From assembly GCA_014529385.2 (NCBI GenBank), contig CM043963.1, positions 109,160,912-109,224,911 on the forward strand: a stretch of DNA of 64,000 bases. Direction: 5' to 3'. The notes beneath the pieces were generated by a model. It did no database searches. It worked only from the letters and a program-made list of their open reading frames with translations, and had not been told where the DNA came from. The translations under genes were made by a program, and so were the position numbers. This stretch comes from Adiantum capillus-veneris (taxonomy: Eukaryota; Streptophyta; Polypodiopsida; Polypodiales; Pteridaceae). Of the stretch, positions 11,560 through 22,914 are shown piece by piece. Each line of letters begins with the position of its first letter. The stretch's first letter is position 1.

Positions 11560-12950
11560 TTGGGATCCATTTTACAGTCGACCAAATCCTAAAAAGACTT
11601 ACATGGTTAGGGGTTTACTCATCAAACATGAAAAGAAATGTTCATACCTATGTAAACAATTTCTCCCAATGCAAAAAGAGAGTTGTTATACCACATGCTA
11701 CTTTATTCTAGATATTTGTTACATCTAAGTGGAGCAAATATCTGATCGAGTACTTGACAAATTGGAAATTTTTCAAAGATTGAGTAAACGCCACCAAAGA
11801 GCAATCAAAATGGAGGCTTCAAAGTACACCATAATAGGCCAACAAATGTATCGAAGAGGAAATGACCAACAATTAAGACTATGTGCTAATGAAGACAAAT
11901 ATATTCCTATTTTGGAATAGATATATGCGGGTCTAGCAGGGGGGTCACTTCTCTCATGAAACTAGGCTAGAGAAATTTTGATGGTTGGCTTATGGTGGCG
12001 AACTCTGTTTGCAAATGCCAAATAATTTGTCAAAAGATGTGACTCTTGCCAAAGAGCTAAAATGCCAACCAGAATGGATAGTATACCGTTACAACCAATG
12101 ATGCGAGCAAGAGCATTTTCTAAGTGGGGTATTGACTTTGTTGGTTCTATACAACCACCTGCTTATAAGAGTCGACAATGATATATTATTTTAGCCACAT
12201 ATTATTTGACTAAGTGGGCTCAAGCGAGAGCAACTGGGAAGAACATTATATGAACCACGGTTGCATTCTTGTATGAATGTATATTCACAAGATATGGATT
12301 TCCTATTGAGCTCGTGAGTGATCGAGGGACACACTTTCTTAAATGAGGCGATAGACAATTTGCTCAAGTAGTTTATGGTTATCCACAACAAGTTCACACC
12401 TTATCATTTTCAAGCAAATGGCAAAGCAAAGCAGACAAAAGAAATCTTTAGCTCTGCGCTTTTACGAGGATTGTAAGCTTCTTACATATTGATTGGGAGA
12501 TGAATCTCCGTTCAACTCTTTGGGCTTATCGAGTTTGCTACAGTATAGCTCTACATGCCACTCCTTTCAATCTAGTTTATAGAATTGATGCAATATTGCC
12601 AATTTTGAGTTCTTACTTCCAACACTATGAGTTGCATGTGATCTAGTATGGACGGGTCCTGAACAACGAAACAACTAGAGAATCTTAAATAATTAGATGA
12701 GAAACGACTAGCAACCATTGCGTACATATATGTTCAAAAGAGAAAACAAAAATAGTTCTTTGACTCTCATTTATTGATGAAAAATTTCAAGCAAGGAGAT
12801 CTCATATTGGTCTATTTCCTAAAACAACATATCCCTAAATTCAGGTACAGCCCATTCATAGTAGAGAGTGTCTCTCACCAAGCGGGGCCATTAAGTTAGC
12901 CACCTTAGACGGAGAAATCATGGAAAATTGGATAAGTGGATGTTTGTATG
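11560..12950 (+). pseudogene. gypsy integrase (copy 3)
   Basis: The zinc-binding end is recognisable as KRCDSCQRAKMPTRMDSIP. The catalytic core has GIDFVGSI (first Asp), VSDRGTHF (second Asp) and YHFQANGKAKQTKEI (the region of the catalytic Glu) at about 12130-12450. The next blocks, RSTLWAYRVCYS and TPFNLVYRI, are typical of the core C-terminus. Stops (for instance after SRQ near 12180) and frameshifts disrupt it. Confidence 0.82.
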
Positions 12951-12959
12951 TAATATAAT

Positions 12960-14160
12960 TTACCACTAACTAATGATCTTTCAAAAAGATTTCATGCAGT
13001 AAAAGAACACAAGATCAGACAAGAGAAAAGTGGCAAAGCGATCAGTCCCAGAAATCATGCCAATCAATATACTTCAAGTACAAGCTCTCCACTTCACTCT
13101 GGCCTTAGTAGAAGATGAGATCAAAACAGATGATGAATGATTGGATGGTCTTGACATGAGAATTAGAGTGACCTTAAAGGATGGAACTAAAGTCCATACA
13201 TTAGCAGACACATATGTCGTAATTAATGTAGTACGTTACTCCACTAACAAGAAGGCAAGTACCCAACCCTTGGAGTAATATAGAGTTAACGTGAAAGTGT
13301 GTCCCAAAGAATTTACTCCAACTTTAGGCATGATCAACCTTAATATCTTTTCACATGGACTTCCCTACCCAAACATGCTTATCAGCATTCTAGACGAGCA
13401 CATGAATGCATACATGGTACTAGGAGTTTCATGGATGAAAATCTATAATGTTGTTCAAGATTGGGATGCCAAGGTCTTGGAACCCACACTAAAAGGTGCA
13501 CAACTAAAAGTATCATTTTCTTATAGCAAAGAAGAATGGAAAGTAGACCCATGAGCTTCAAACTTGGCCAAACCTTGGCCCAACACAACATCTATACCAA
13601 TTGTTTGACACATGATCTATCCTCAAAACATGGGCATGCAAGGAACTAGGCAATATTGGGTGCCAAAGGATCAGCTCCAAGAAAATTCTAAGCAGATTTG
13701 TACCCAAGGAACAATCAAAAAACAAGTAGAGTATCTACACACCACAACAACCAGCTATAAGACCAAAAAGCAACCAAAAAACGCAACCACCAAAGGGTGT
13801 GGATGCCACAGAGAATATCACAAACAAGACACCAATCAAGAATACGTATAAATGGGTGCCCAAGCTTCAACAACCACCACTTCTCTCATCAAAGTAACAA
13901 TCAATCCCTCAAAAGACTACTCAAATAGACAAAGATAATTGTGCAAGAGAAACCATTAAAGAACGCACTCAGCTGCTTCAAGATCTTCTATGTCAGAGAA
14001 CTAATTAGCAAAAGTCTCAACATCATACACCCTTGAACAATTCGCACTAGACCCGCCTCTTACGCATCATCGAGTTTTGCAATGCATTGACATCATCAGC
14101 ATGGTAGAGCTACTAGGTGTAGCACTACTTGGGCTACACACCCTCGCCTTGGAGGACTCC
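12960..14160 (+). other. post-integrase region of gypsy copy 3
   Basis: Follows the integrase without any known domain. One open stretch, 13291-13554 (88 codons), includes FTPTLGMINLNIFSHGLPYP and ILDEHMNAYMVLGVSWMKIY. The product is not recognised. Position suggests a 3' extra region of the element, such as some plant gypsy lineages carry, rather than a host gene. Confidence 0.35.
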
Positions 14161-14165
14161 AACTA

Positions 14166-14178
14166 GAAGGGGGGGAGG
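14166..14178 (+). promoter_or_regulatory. candidate polypurine tract of gypsy copy 3
   Basis: Purine run AGAAGGGGGGGAGG lies downstream of the post-integrase region, with a TG dinucleotide at 14188 that could begin a 3' LTR. No second LTR copy was found to confirm it. Confidence 0.3.
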
Positions 14179-14189
14179 CATTCTAAATG

Positions 14190-15443
14190 CGGACTCAAGA
14201 ATGAGAGCTGATAGAAAAAGGGCAATGCTAGAAGTGTTTGTGTATTAATGTGTGATTTTTTTGCAAAATATGTAGAAAATGTCCTTCTAACTAGAAAGAA
14301 TGGGAAAATGTAATATGATAACCCCTAAGTGTGTGTAGAATGTATACATTGTTAAAAATTTGCATTATTCACTCTTTTTGCGTATTTTTTGGCCAAAAAA
14401 GTGATCAAAATGAAGCAATCCACAAAAATATTTCAAAGTATTATATTTAAGTGTATTTTGGTATTTTTTGGATTGGATTTGTAAATTTATTATTATTTTT
14501 GTTATTAAAAGGATTAAAAATAAGAAATAAACAACAAACGGGTTAACATGGATGAACACGAAGATGCGATAGGGATCAAAAATCTATGATGAACAGGTAT
14601 GTCAAATTTGGTTCAATTCCAATGACAGTGATGGGAGACCTAAATCAGGCCCACAGAGCCTGATTCTGCAAAATCTTCATAAATGAGGCAATCAAAGTCC
14701 AAGGAGAGAAATTTTTGAAAGGAATGTATAATTAATGATTTATTGGGACTAACAGAGGGGGTATGAGAGAAAGTAAGTAGGAAATCCCAAGTATGTATAG
14801 TCCAAGTAGGCCAAATAGAATCTCATTCTCACTATCAACCTTTAAGAGAAGAGCTCTCAAGGCCATCTTTTAGTGCATGCTTTCGAGCTTTTAGTGAGTT
14901 TTGTTATGCATAGTTTTGCACAAAACATGAGGGGCCAGTTCCTAACCTACTAACGAGCATGTTTGAATGCATGTATGTCATTGGGGTAGCTCAGAAGGGG
15001 ACCATAGCATAAAATATAGAACAATCCCACAAGCTTAGATGACCATTTGATCGGGGTCCTATGGGGTTTACCTTGGTGGGAACAAAGGAAAACATTGTTT
15101 GAGGCCCATGGCAATAGAAAATGACAAGGAGGTGCATAAAGCATCATTTTTTACCTAGGCCACAAATCAACTCTAAATGGAATCAAAGTTAATAGGACAA
15201 AATCCTACAAATTATAGGACATGCTCATAAGCTCAGGAATGAAGAAAATGACCACCACCAAGAGTCTAGGGCAACATGCCAAAGTCAAAGAGCCAAGTAG
15301 GAAAAACAAATTAAGGGAATCAAAACAAGTTAAACAAGGTGAGGACTCATGATGGCCTGTGGAAGGTAAAGGGGGAGGAAAGATTTATAAATGTGATATG
15401 TTTAGATGTAATAATTTTTTGATTTTATTTTTTGTGTGTACGT

Positions 15444-15482
<39 letters not shown>

Positions 15483-17045
15483 CATCATACAAAAATAGGA
15501 AACAATGTGATTGTTACCCAAAATTCATATTTTCCTGCATCTTATGATTTCAATGCTTCATATTAGCACCAATATGGAGAGACCTTTTAAAAACACTAAA
15601 ATGAAGAAAATGTCATATTGTATCTAATCCAATGGTGATAAAAAACATTAAAGTGCAAACAAAAGTTATATCAAATTTAATGTGATAGTGAAATTTTTGA
15701 TAGTGAGAGATTTGCACATTTTCTCCACCACTCCTCTATGGCCTTCTTGATCAGAAACAAGAGAATTTTATAATTGTTTGTACGAAAAGGTAGATCCAAT
15801 CACTATAAAGAAACAATAAACTTGCATAATGTCCATGAAAAGGTGATGTAAAGAAACAATTGAAGGGACAACAAAGTTATTTTACAAAGACCCTTGCCAT
15901 GTGGCACTCATCTGGCCAAAGAATCCAACGGCCTCAGTGTTGCAACAACCTTGCACAATGAACCCTATGGCCTTCTGCCACAAGCCAAAAAGGGGCTAAG
16001 GGTTAGTTACTAGGCCTATATGGCAAGTGTAAAGTATTAAAAGTCACTTTTGTCAAATATTTGCAAGGGTTAATAATAATCACGCTTCTTATCTCCAGGC
16101 CCATAAATGACCCAACTTTGCATTTTTTTCATCACAAATGTCTTGTACATGTTGCATTCAACCCCTACACCCACAAAAAGTGCAAAAATCTTTTCACTTT
16201 GTCCACCGCTCTAAAAAAAACGTAGTTATGCTTTCAATCTCCAAAATTCAGCCTAAGGGGACACTTCGAAACCTTGATTTTCCCAAAAACACATTCAAGT
16301 AATTCATACATCGTGGTCAATCACCCCATCAAGTCAAAATGCAAAAAAGATGCAAAAAAGCCATCATAGATAATAAGTGCGCTTATTATCTTAGATTGAA
16401 TCAATTCTTGCCAAATTTTATTACCGTCAGCTTTAACATGTTATCACAAGACCACACCTCAATTTTGGAAAAAATTAAACATCCTAAGAATTTGCACCAA
16501 CATGAGTTAAGTGTTTTCAAAAGCCTTTTAGGTAAAAAATGACATTGACCTGACATTTATCCATCGAAAATTTCCAAAAAGCCAAATCATGCTTATTTTC
16601 AATGCATATAACCCATGTGCATAACCAAAAATCACATTTCATGCCAGAGTCATGCCCTAGATAATAAGTGTGCTTATTATACAAGATGGAGGTGGCTCCA
16701 TGTTCCAAATTTGGGTCCTAGGTATCCATCCTAAGAAGTCAATACTATTATGGTTATTAGGGATAAAGCAGTAAGGACATGGATTAAACGTAAAAAGATG
16801 GGCCTACGTAGTGGAATGTGTCCTTGATGTCAGGCGTGTATAGAGGACATTTCCCATATCATATATTTGCCCTTGTAAAAGGCTAATATGGGCCCTTGAT
16901 TAAAATTTTAGAATTTTCCCCTTCCTATCAATTACTACTAAGAAAGAATGTGGGAATGCTCTTTGCTTTTGGAATAAAGCTCATTCTACATTCTTGTGAT
17001 AATTTGGACACAAAAGAAATTTTTACATGTATGAAGGGCTTATTA
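14190..17045. other. intergenic, no gene recognised
   Basis: AT-rich sequence without convincing coding structure or a complete element. It contains a TG/AG microsatellite at about 15433-15482 and two copies of a hairpin motif near 16369 and 16659. Parts may be a 3' LTR of gypsy copy 3 and other decayed repeats. Confidence 0.5.
15433..15482. repeat. (TG)n(AG)n microsatellite
   Basis: Alternating TG run, interrupted once by ACG, followed directly by seven or eight AG units. No gene nearby. Confidence 0.95.
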
Positions 17046-17047
17046 GA

Positions 17048-17187
17048 TGTTGGAATTTTAGTAACACGAGAGACAAGGCTAAAACAAAAACCAAAATAAT
17101 TATCACGATAATGATACAAGTGAAAATAATAATACTAGCTCTAGGCTAGCTTAAGATACATAAGATACTAACAATGTGAGTGGATAT
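17048..17187 (-). repeat. LTR fragment, family Z (copy 1)
   Basis: Matches 35663-35807 along its length: TGGAA-TTTAG-AACACGAG at the start, TACTAGCTCTAGGCTAG in the middle and ATGTGAGTGGATAT at the end. Homology stops exactly where the TGTTGGGG element begins at 17188, suggesting that element was inserted into it. The minus orientation is inferred from the PBS beside the second copy. Confidence 0.6.
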
Positions 17188-17397
17188 TGTTGGGGTGGTA
17201 AAGCCCAATGTGCCGCGCCTGAGTGTTGGGCGGCCGGAGACTAACCGGGAACTAACACTGACCGTTCATTCTACATAAAAGAATAAGGACTCATAACCCT
17301 AACACTAGTGTGTTTGGAGTCCATCCATACCTGTGTCTCATCTCTTCTCTTCTCTTATCCATTGTTGCACACACACACACTCTCACACGTGCACTTC
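17188..17397 (+). repeat. LTR of a copia-like element
   Basis: About 210 bp from TGTTGGGGTGG to CACTTCA, followed two bases later by TGATATCAGAAC. That sequence resembles the initiator-Met tRNA primer-binding site TGGTATCAGAGC at 10 of 12 positions. The second LTR is not in the window. Confidence 0.5.
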
Positions 17398-18240
17398 AAC
17401 TGATATCAGAACTCAGGGATTCGGAGCACCATTGGAGCTCAGCAAGGAGGCATGCGGAGAAGCAGCAAAAACTGCACCACATTTTTGGAGATCTATTTTG
17501 GCATTTACCAAAACGTCTTCATTCAAGCCGATTCTCTTCATTCTTGACCGGTTCTTTGTCCTCTTCAACTTTGCAGAAGAAAGTTTTATCAAAATCTTCA
17601 CCAATTTTGAGATACATCACTTAGACTGCCTGTAGATCGTGAAGTAGAAGCTCCAGATTTTTATCGATTTGTTTTGACCTATAAAAACAACTTAATTCAT
17701 GTCCATTGTCATGTTCCCCAACCTTTTTCGCGTGGTCTACAACTTTGCAGAAGGAAGTTTCTGCAAATTTTGCATAGTTTGAGAAATATTCAGTTCAGAC
17801 AGCAGGGTGGTCTACCTTTGTCGGTTCTTTTGCGTACAGGTTTTCATTGCAAACTCCTTCTGCAATCTCTGTCACATGCATATTTGATGTAAGGTCTTGA
17901 GGGTCTATTAAATCAGACAAATCGTCGCAGCGGTTACGGAAAAGGTTTTCTATGGTTGATGTAAGATCTTATGCGGTTTATGTATTGTGATCGAAATATG
18001 CAATGCCTATTGTTGAGGGTCGTGGTACATTTTTATTGAGTTGGGGGACTCTCAAATGTGGATATCCTTTCGGTGATACAGGTTTTGGATTGAGCCCCCG
18101 ACATCCCCATAGTTTTGGCATCAACATAGGATGTATGTTTATGCGGTTAGTACAATATTGGTGTGCATCTGCTGAGCCGCCATTGTTGGCATTGCTGTCA
18201 TCTTTATGCGTATGCATTTGACAATGTTCAGTTGGTCAGA
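17398..18240 (+). other. untranslated leader of the truncated LTR element
   Basis: Begins with the PBS-like site and contains two imperfect copies of a phrase around CAACTTTGCAGAAG-AAGTTT (about 17567 and 17740). No gag or pol domain follows, because the CACTA element starts at about 18250. The reading frames here (17310-17635) do not resemble known proteins. An LTR-element leader is the simplest reading. Confidence 0.4.
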
Positions 18241-18261
18241 GACACTCTTCCACTATGAGAG

Positions 18262-18432
18262 ATCATGGTGTTTACCGCGGGCCATTACCGCAAAACAAGA
18301 GAGAGGAATTCAAAATGAAGAGAGAGAGAGAGAGAGAGAAACCCTTTTGTTGATCAAGCGGCATATCATCGCACGTATTACCGCGTATATTGCTGCGATT
18401 ATTGCAGTGCCCATTACCGCTAAGGCCATAGA
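18262..18432. repeat. CACTA subterminal repeats, left
   Basis: At least four copies of TTACCGC/ATTACCG-like motifs plus GATTATTGCAGTG, interrupted by a short GA run at 18325-18340. Orientation is opposite to the right-end cluster, as expected for transposase-binding subterminal motifs. Confidence 0.65.
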
Positions 18433-18791
18433 CCCCCTTCCCCCTCCCTCTCCCGTGGGTTTCCATTTAAATCCAATACAACTCAAAATGTATTTACCCA
18501 CTACAACTCCTACACTCTCCAGAATGCTTGCTCACTTCACTTAATCTCTCTTTCACTCTAAAAATTCTATACATAAATCATTGAACTCACAACAAAACCA
18601 TTACAAATACTATTCATAAGCACATAACAAAACATTTGCAAATTAATCATATACTACACCAAGTGAAAGAATGGAGAGTTTTATTAATTCTCATCTTGTA
18701 TAAGATCTCTACAAGCACTAGGATCCATATTTAGACCCATAGTATTCAAATCAATAAACAAATTTAGAGATTCTTGCTCCTCTCCATCACC

Positions 18792-21700
18792 TCATGTAGA
18801 ATCATCATCGCTTTCTCCCTCTTCCTCCTCCTCAAGATGACTATTTGCAAGGCTTGGCTGACCTTCTTCAACTTCTACTACATCTTCCTCTGCATCTTGT
18901 GGTGATGGTATGATGGGATCAATTACTGGCTCAATGTCCGTCTCTGCAAAGATAGATCTACCCCACAGCGTGACTGGAATGACATACCAAAGTCTTCTTT
19001 GATATATACATGGCACATAAAAGACCTGTACGTCACACACAAAGAATAAGCTGATATACATATATTAAATTTTTAATTTAATTTAATTGTACATAGCCTA
19101 AATTACCTGCTCGCAACTACTAGGATACACCAAGTTGTCAGTTTTTCCCCGATGGAATTGGGTGGAATCCACCATAATGAGCCCATTTTCATGTCTTTTG
19201 ACCTCACCCGCAAACCGTCGGCACTCAAAGAGGAATTTGTGAAAAGATATGAAATCCACTTTGATTATTCTCTCTATAGTACCACAATATCTGACCTCAT
19301 CTGTTGTTGTGTCCAAGTTTTCCATCACACCACAATCATTAGTGGTCCGACGCTCATCTATCTTGCGGGTACGAAAATGTCGGCCTTCGGACCAAATGGA
19401 GTTGAAAATGAGACCCTACAATCACAATGCATAAGAGGTTACATCGCATTTCATTAAGTGATTTGCATACATGCATACATAACATATACGCACTCACCTT
19501 GCACAAGCATCCTCGCGCATACTCCCATTCTTTAGGGCTTATTTGTTCTCCTTGTGCTTTGGCATTGGTCATGGCATTATGGATCCACTCTACTTGAATC
19601 AAATCAGGATATTTTGCAAGCTCTTTAGGAAAAGGAGGTGCACGTCTACCTCCATTGGACCTCTTCCATACATCTCTATCCCTTTCTCTAGCTGCGCGGG
19701 CTTCCAAGTACATAGTGACCCATTTGGTCATGATAGTGGCATTGAGTAAACAGTAGTTGTTGACTATGGCATGAAACTCTCTATCCATGACCAAGAGTGA
19801 GCCTTTTCCGCTGGGAATGGTTGAGTGCTTCCTAGGATCCTCTTCTTCACTCCACAGACTAGGCAATGATGGATCCACTGTGATGAGATACTGTGAGACA
19901 TACACAAATGCCTCTTGCACCACCCAACCTTCTGCCATGCTCGCCTGAAAACATTAAAACCACATATTTTTATTAGTAACTCCATAGCGTATAAATGCTA
20001 TCTATATTGTATTGATTTTGCATACCTCCGGTTGTGACCTCAATCTAACAAAATCCTTTAAAGTCTTCAAGAATCTCTCCAAGAAGAACATCCATCTAGA
20101 GTGAACCTCCCCACAAATGGCAATCTCCTCAACAAGGTGAAGCAATAGGTGTATTTGGCTAACAAGGATTGTACGTGGGAATGCATCCTCAATAGCACAC
20201 ACTGCCTCTACTGCTAGCTAATGGGCTACTGGTATGGCTTCTACTTCTATCTCCTTGGAGCTCACAAATCTACAGGGCACAAATAATATAGTAGATGAAA
20301 AAAAATTCCATTGCTCATGCATGCACAACATGATATAGTACTTGAAAAAACCCATTACCTCACAATCTCACCCACTTTGAATATTGCAGCCTTCACCTTA
20401 GTGTCCCCATAACCACTAATAGTTATGGGAAGTACAAACTACAAACAATAAAACATCTTAGTGAATGTCAACCTATATATAAGGACACATAGACACCACA
20501 AACTGTTCTACTCTTACCTCAAGGATTTTATGCCAATCATGGGATTTCAATCCATACAATTGAGTGGAGCCACCCTTTTTGGTTTTTGTGAAAGCACCTT
20601 TGAGTGACCGCATATATCCCGTTGGAGTTCTGATGGATGCAATAACTTGCTTTGTCCGCTCTTGGTCTGCCTTTGACAGTATCCACGGTGCTTTTGGGAG
20701 AATCATCTTTCCCCACTCCCCCATGCGGGGCGTGGCTGAAGGGAGGAGACGTCTCATGGCTCTTAAATCTTCCCTAGCACCCAATGAATCCTTCTTGCCA
20801 ATTATGTGATCCCATATAGCTTGCCCAACATTTTTGAATACATGCATAGGGTCCAATAAGTGCTGAATTTTCAACAAAGCCCAATAGGGGAGCGACAAGA
20901 AGATTGAGTACCTGGACATACCCTTTGGTAACCCATTGGGAGGCGATGAGGTACCATGATGCTCCTCCCAATGCTTCGCCCAATCAGCCATGTTCCAATG
21001 GAATGGCTGCACTCCATTGATAGGGGGAGCATATCTACGATGTGAAGGAGGTAGGAAGCGATGGTTGTTGGGATAGATCACCTTCTCAAGAAGAGGAGGT
21101 CTCTCTGTCACAAGGGAAGGGCCACAAGTGGGATACGCACTATGTCCAGATGTTGCCAATCCTGCCAAGAGGTAAACAAACGTTACACATGAGATGATAA
21201 ACCTAAAGCAAGGAGTACAATTAACATGTGCATACTTACCAGATACCTGTCCGAATCATGGGTAATCATGCATGGTCCACATGAGGATGCACTTGATGAC
21301 GGCTTTGCGGTCTCGTGGTGGCCGTAAAATGTCAATGACATCTATGCCTCTCCATAGTTCTTGAAGCTCATCAATAAGAGGCTGCAGATATACATCCATG
21401 TTTTTTACCTTGTGCTTTCCTGGAATGAGAAGTGATAGTAAAATGTTTCCCTTTTTTGTTGCCTCCCAAGGAGGAATATTGTAGTTTACAACCACCACCG
21501 GCCAAGTGCTCCATGAAGTAGAGCGGTGCCCAAATGGATTCACTCCATCACTAGCTAACCCAATCCTCAAGTGACGAGGCTCATCCCTGAACTCTGGCCA
21601 TGTGTCCTCTATGTGCTTCCACGCTGGTGAGTCAACTGGCACTCTCATAATACCATCTGTGGAGCGATTTTTTGCATGCCAACTCAAAACCTCGCTCATA

Positions 21701-22583
21701 CCCTTCGATCTAAACATGTGTTGGATGCGAGGGATGAGTGGAAAATGCCTCAAAACTTTACGTGGAATTCTGTTGCTCTGCATTCCTTCTTTGAACCTAG
21801 GCTCCCCGCACGATGGACATGTATCACAATCGGCATGCTCATTACGAAAGAGCACACAATCGTTCACGCAAGCATGAATGCAATCATAATCCATCCCTAA
21901 TGCAGTCACCACTTCGCGTGCTTTTCGTCTATTCTCTGGCATGTGATTGCCAGCTGGCAGAATCTTTCCTCAAAAGTGTACCTCAAAAGTGCGTCGACAC
22001 TAGCATTGCTCCATCCAAACATCGCCTGAAGGTTAAGGACTTCGAGAGCTGCCTTTAAAATGGAGTAAGAGCATCTATCATATAGTGCGGTGTGTGCCGA
22101 ATCGAGTAGCTCACTCCTCATTCTTTCGGAAGCTTCTTCGCATGCACACTCTGGTTCATGCTCCTCCTCTCGTGCAAGGAGATCCTCAACCATTCTATGC
22201 AAATGGTCGTCTTCTGCATCCACGTAAGGAGATGGGATGTGGTCACTCGTAGAGGGAGCATCATTTGGCTGATTTGATGTGCTTCCTCCCTCTCTAATGG
22301 ATTCTTGGCGCATGCGCTCTTCCACCCTCCTTTCCCCTCCTCCACCAACCACACGCCAATGAGGGGTGACGTCAATAGCCGCTACAATTCGCGGATCGTT
22401 TGTTTCCATCCGTGCACGCTTGCGAGGATCATCCCATAGTCCATAATCTTCTACATGGCTCAAGCATATTCGTCGAAGTCGAGCAATGGCGCATTTGCAC
22501 CGCACGCATGGGCATGGTAATCGCTCGGCCAACCACCCTGATCTATCCGGTTCAGTGGACGGGCCAAAATCATCCCAAGCAAC
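18792..22583 (-). pseudogene. CACTA transposase, TNP2 family, multi-exon (inactivated)
   Basis: DNA transposase of the TNP2 family. Exons inferred on the minus strand: 22583-21240, 21161-20518, 20438-20359, 20269-20026, 19944-19498, 19415-19107 and 19025-18792, each with GT-AG borders (for example gtaagt at 21239 and ttggcag before 21161). The N-terminus is a transposase-associated zinc region (RLPCPCVRCKCAI). The TNP2 core has HACVNDCVLFRNEH, CDTCPSCGEPRF, LASDGVNPFG and NMDVYLQPLIDELQELW. Exon 4 matches DUF4218 (SQIHLLLHLVEEI, GEVHSRWMFFLERFLKTLK). Exons 6-7 match DUF4216 (VRYCGTIERIIKVDF, VFYVPCIYQRRLWYVIPV), and the C-terminus is acidic. Defects: a frameshift near 21960, in-frame TGA after HDYP near 21253, and TAG in exon 4 near 20220. 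The first coding exon, upstream of the acceptor at 22583, was not identified. Confidence 0.88.
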
Positions 22584-22837
22584 CTACATTAATAAATTAC
22601 ATATACTAATTAAAATCAAATTACCAAAAAATGTTAATAAAATATCAGTAAAAAGTAAAAATAAATAAATTTAACATGCATGGTAATCAAAACTTTTAGG
22701 TAAAAATGTCATTTTCAAAGTACTAAGAATACTTTCATTTTATATATATTTTATAAAAAACATAGTATCAATAGATTTTGAGGATCAATAGTAATAATGT
22801 CAGAACGTGGCCATCTGTGTGTGTGGGCTGGAATTGT

Positions 22838-22905
22838 GCCCCGGTAATAGTTGAGGTAATAAACGCAATAATGCAGCCGGTAATGCTCGCAGTAATATGA
22901 GCGGA
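22838..22905. repeat. CACTA subterminal repeats, right
   Basis: CCGGTAATAG, GAGGTAATAA, CCGGTAATGC and GCAGTAATAT occur within 70 bp. They are complements of the motif at the left end of the transposon. Confidence 0.65.
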
Positions 22906-22914
22906 AATTCAGAT

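Larger units (their letters stand above)
10150..14190 (+). mobile_element. Ty3/gypsy retrotransposon, copy 3 (degenerate, 5' part missing)
   Basis: The plus strand carries RT, RNase H, integrase and a post-integrase region in gypsy order. Gag and protease are absent. The left end abuts another RT scrap. A purine run at about 14166-14178 may mark the 3' end. Every domain carries stops or shifts. It is related to, but distinct from, copies 1 and 2. Confidence 0.78.
18251..22905 (-). mobile_element. CACTA (En/Spm) DNA transposon, degenerate
   Basis: Contains a spliced TNP2-type transposase gene on the minus strand and, near both ends, clusters of a short subterminal motif in opposite orientation: ATTACCGC type at 18270-18432 and the complement CGGTAAT type at 22838-22905. 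The left end may be CACTATGAGAGATC at 18251. A matching right terminus was not found, so the right limit is approximate. Confidence 0.78.

Noticed and set aside
18003-18221. Plus frame with CGYPFGDTGFGLSPRHPH as a host exon
   Set aside because: Open on both strands, no splice context and no recognised family. It lies in the leader or junction region before the CACTA element.
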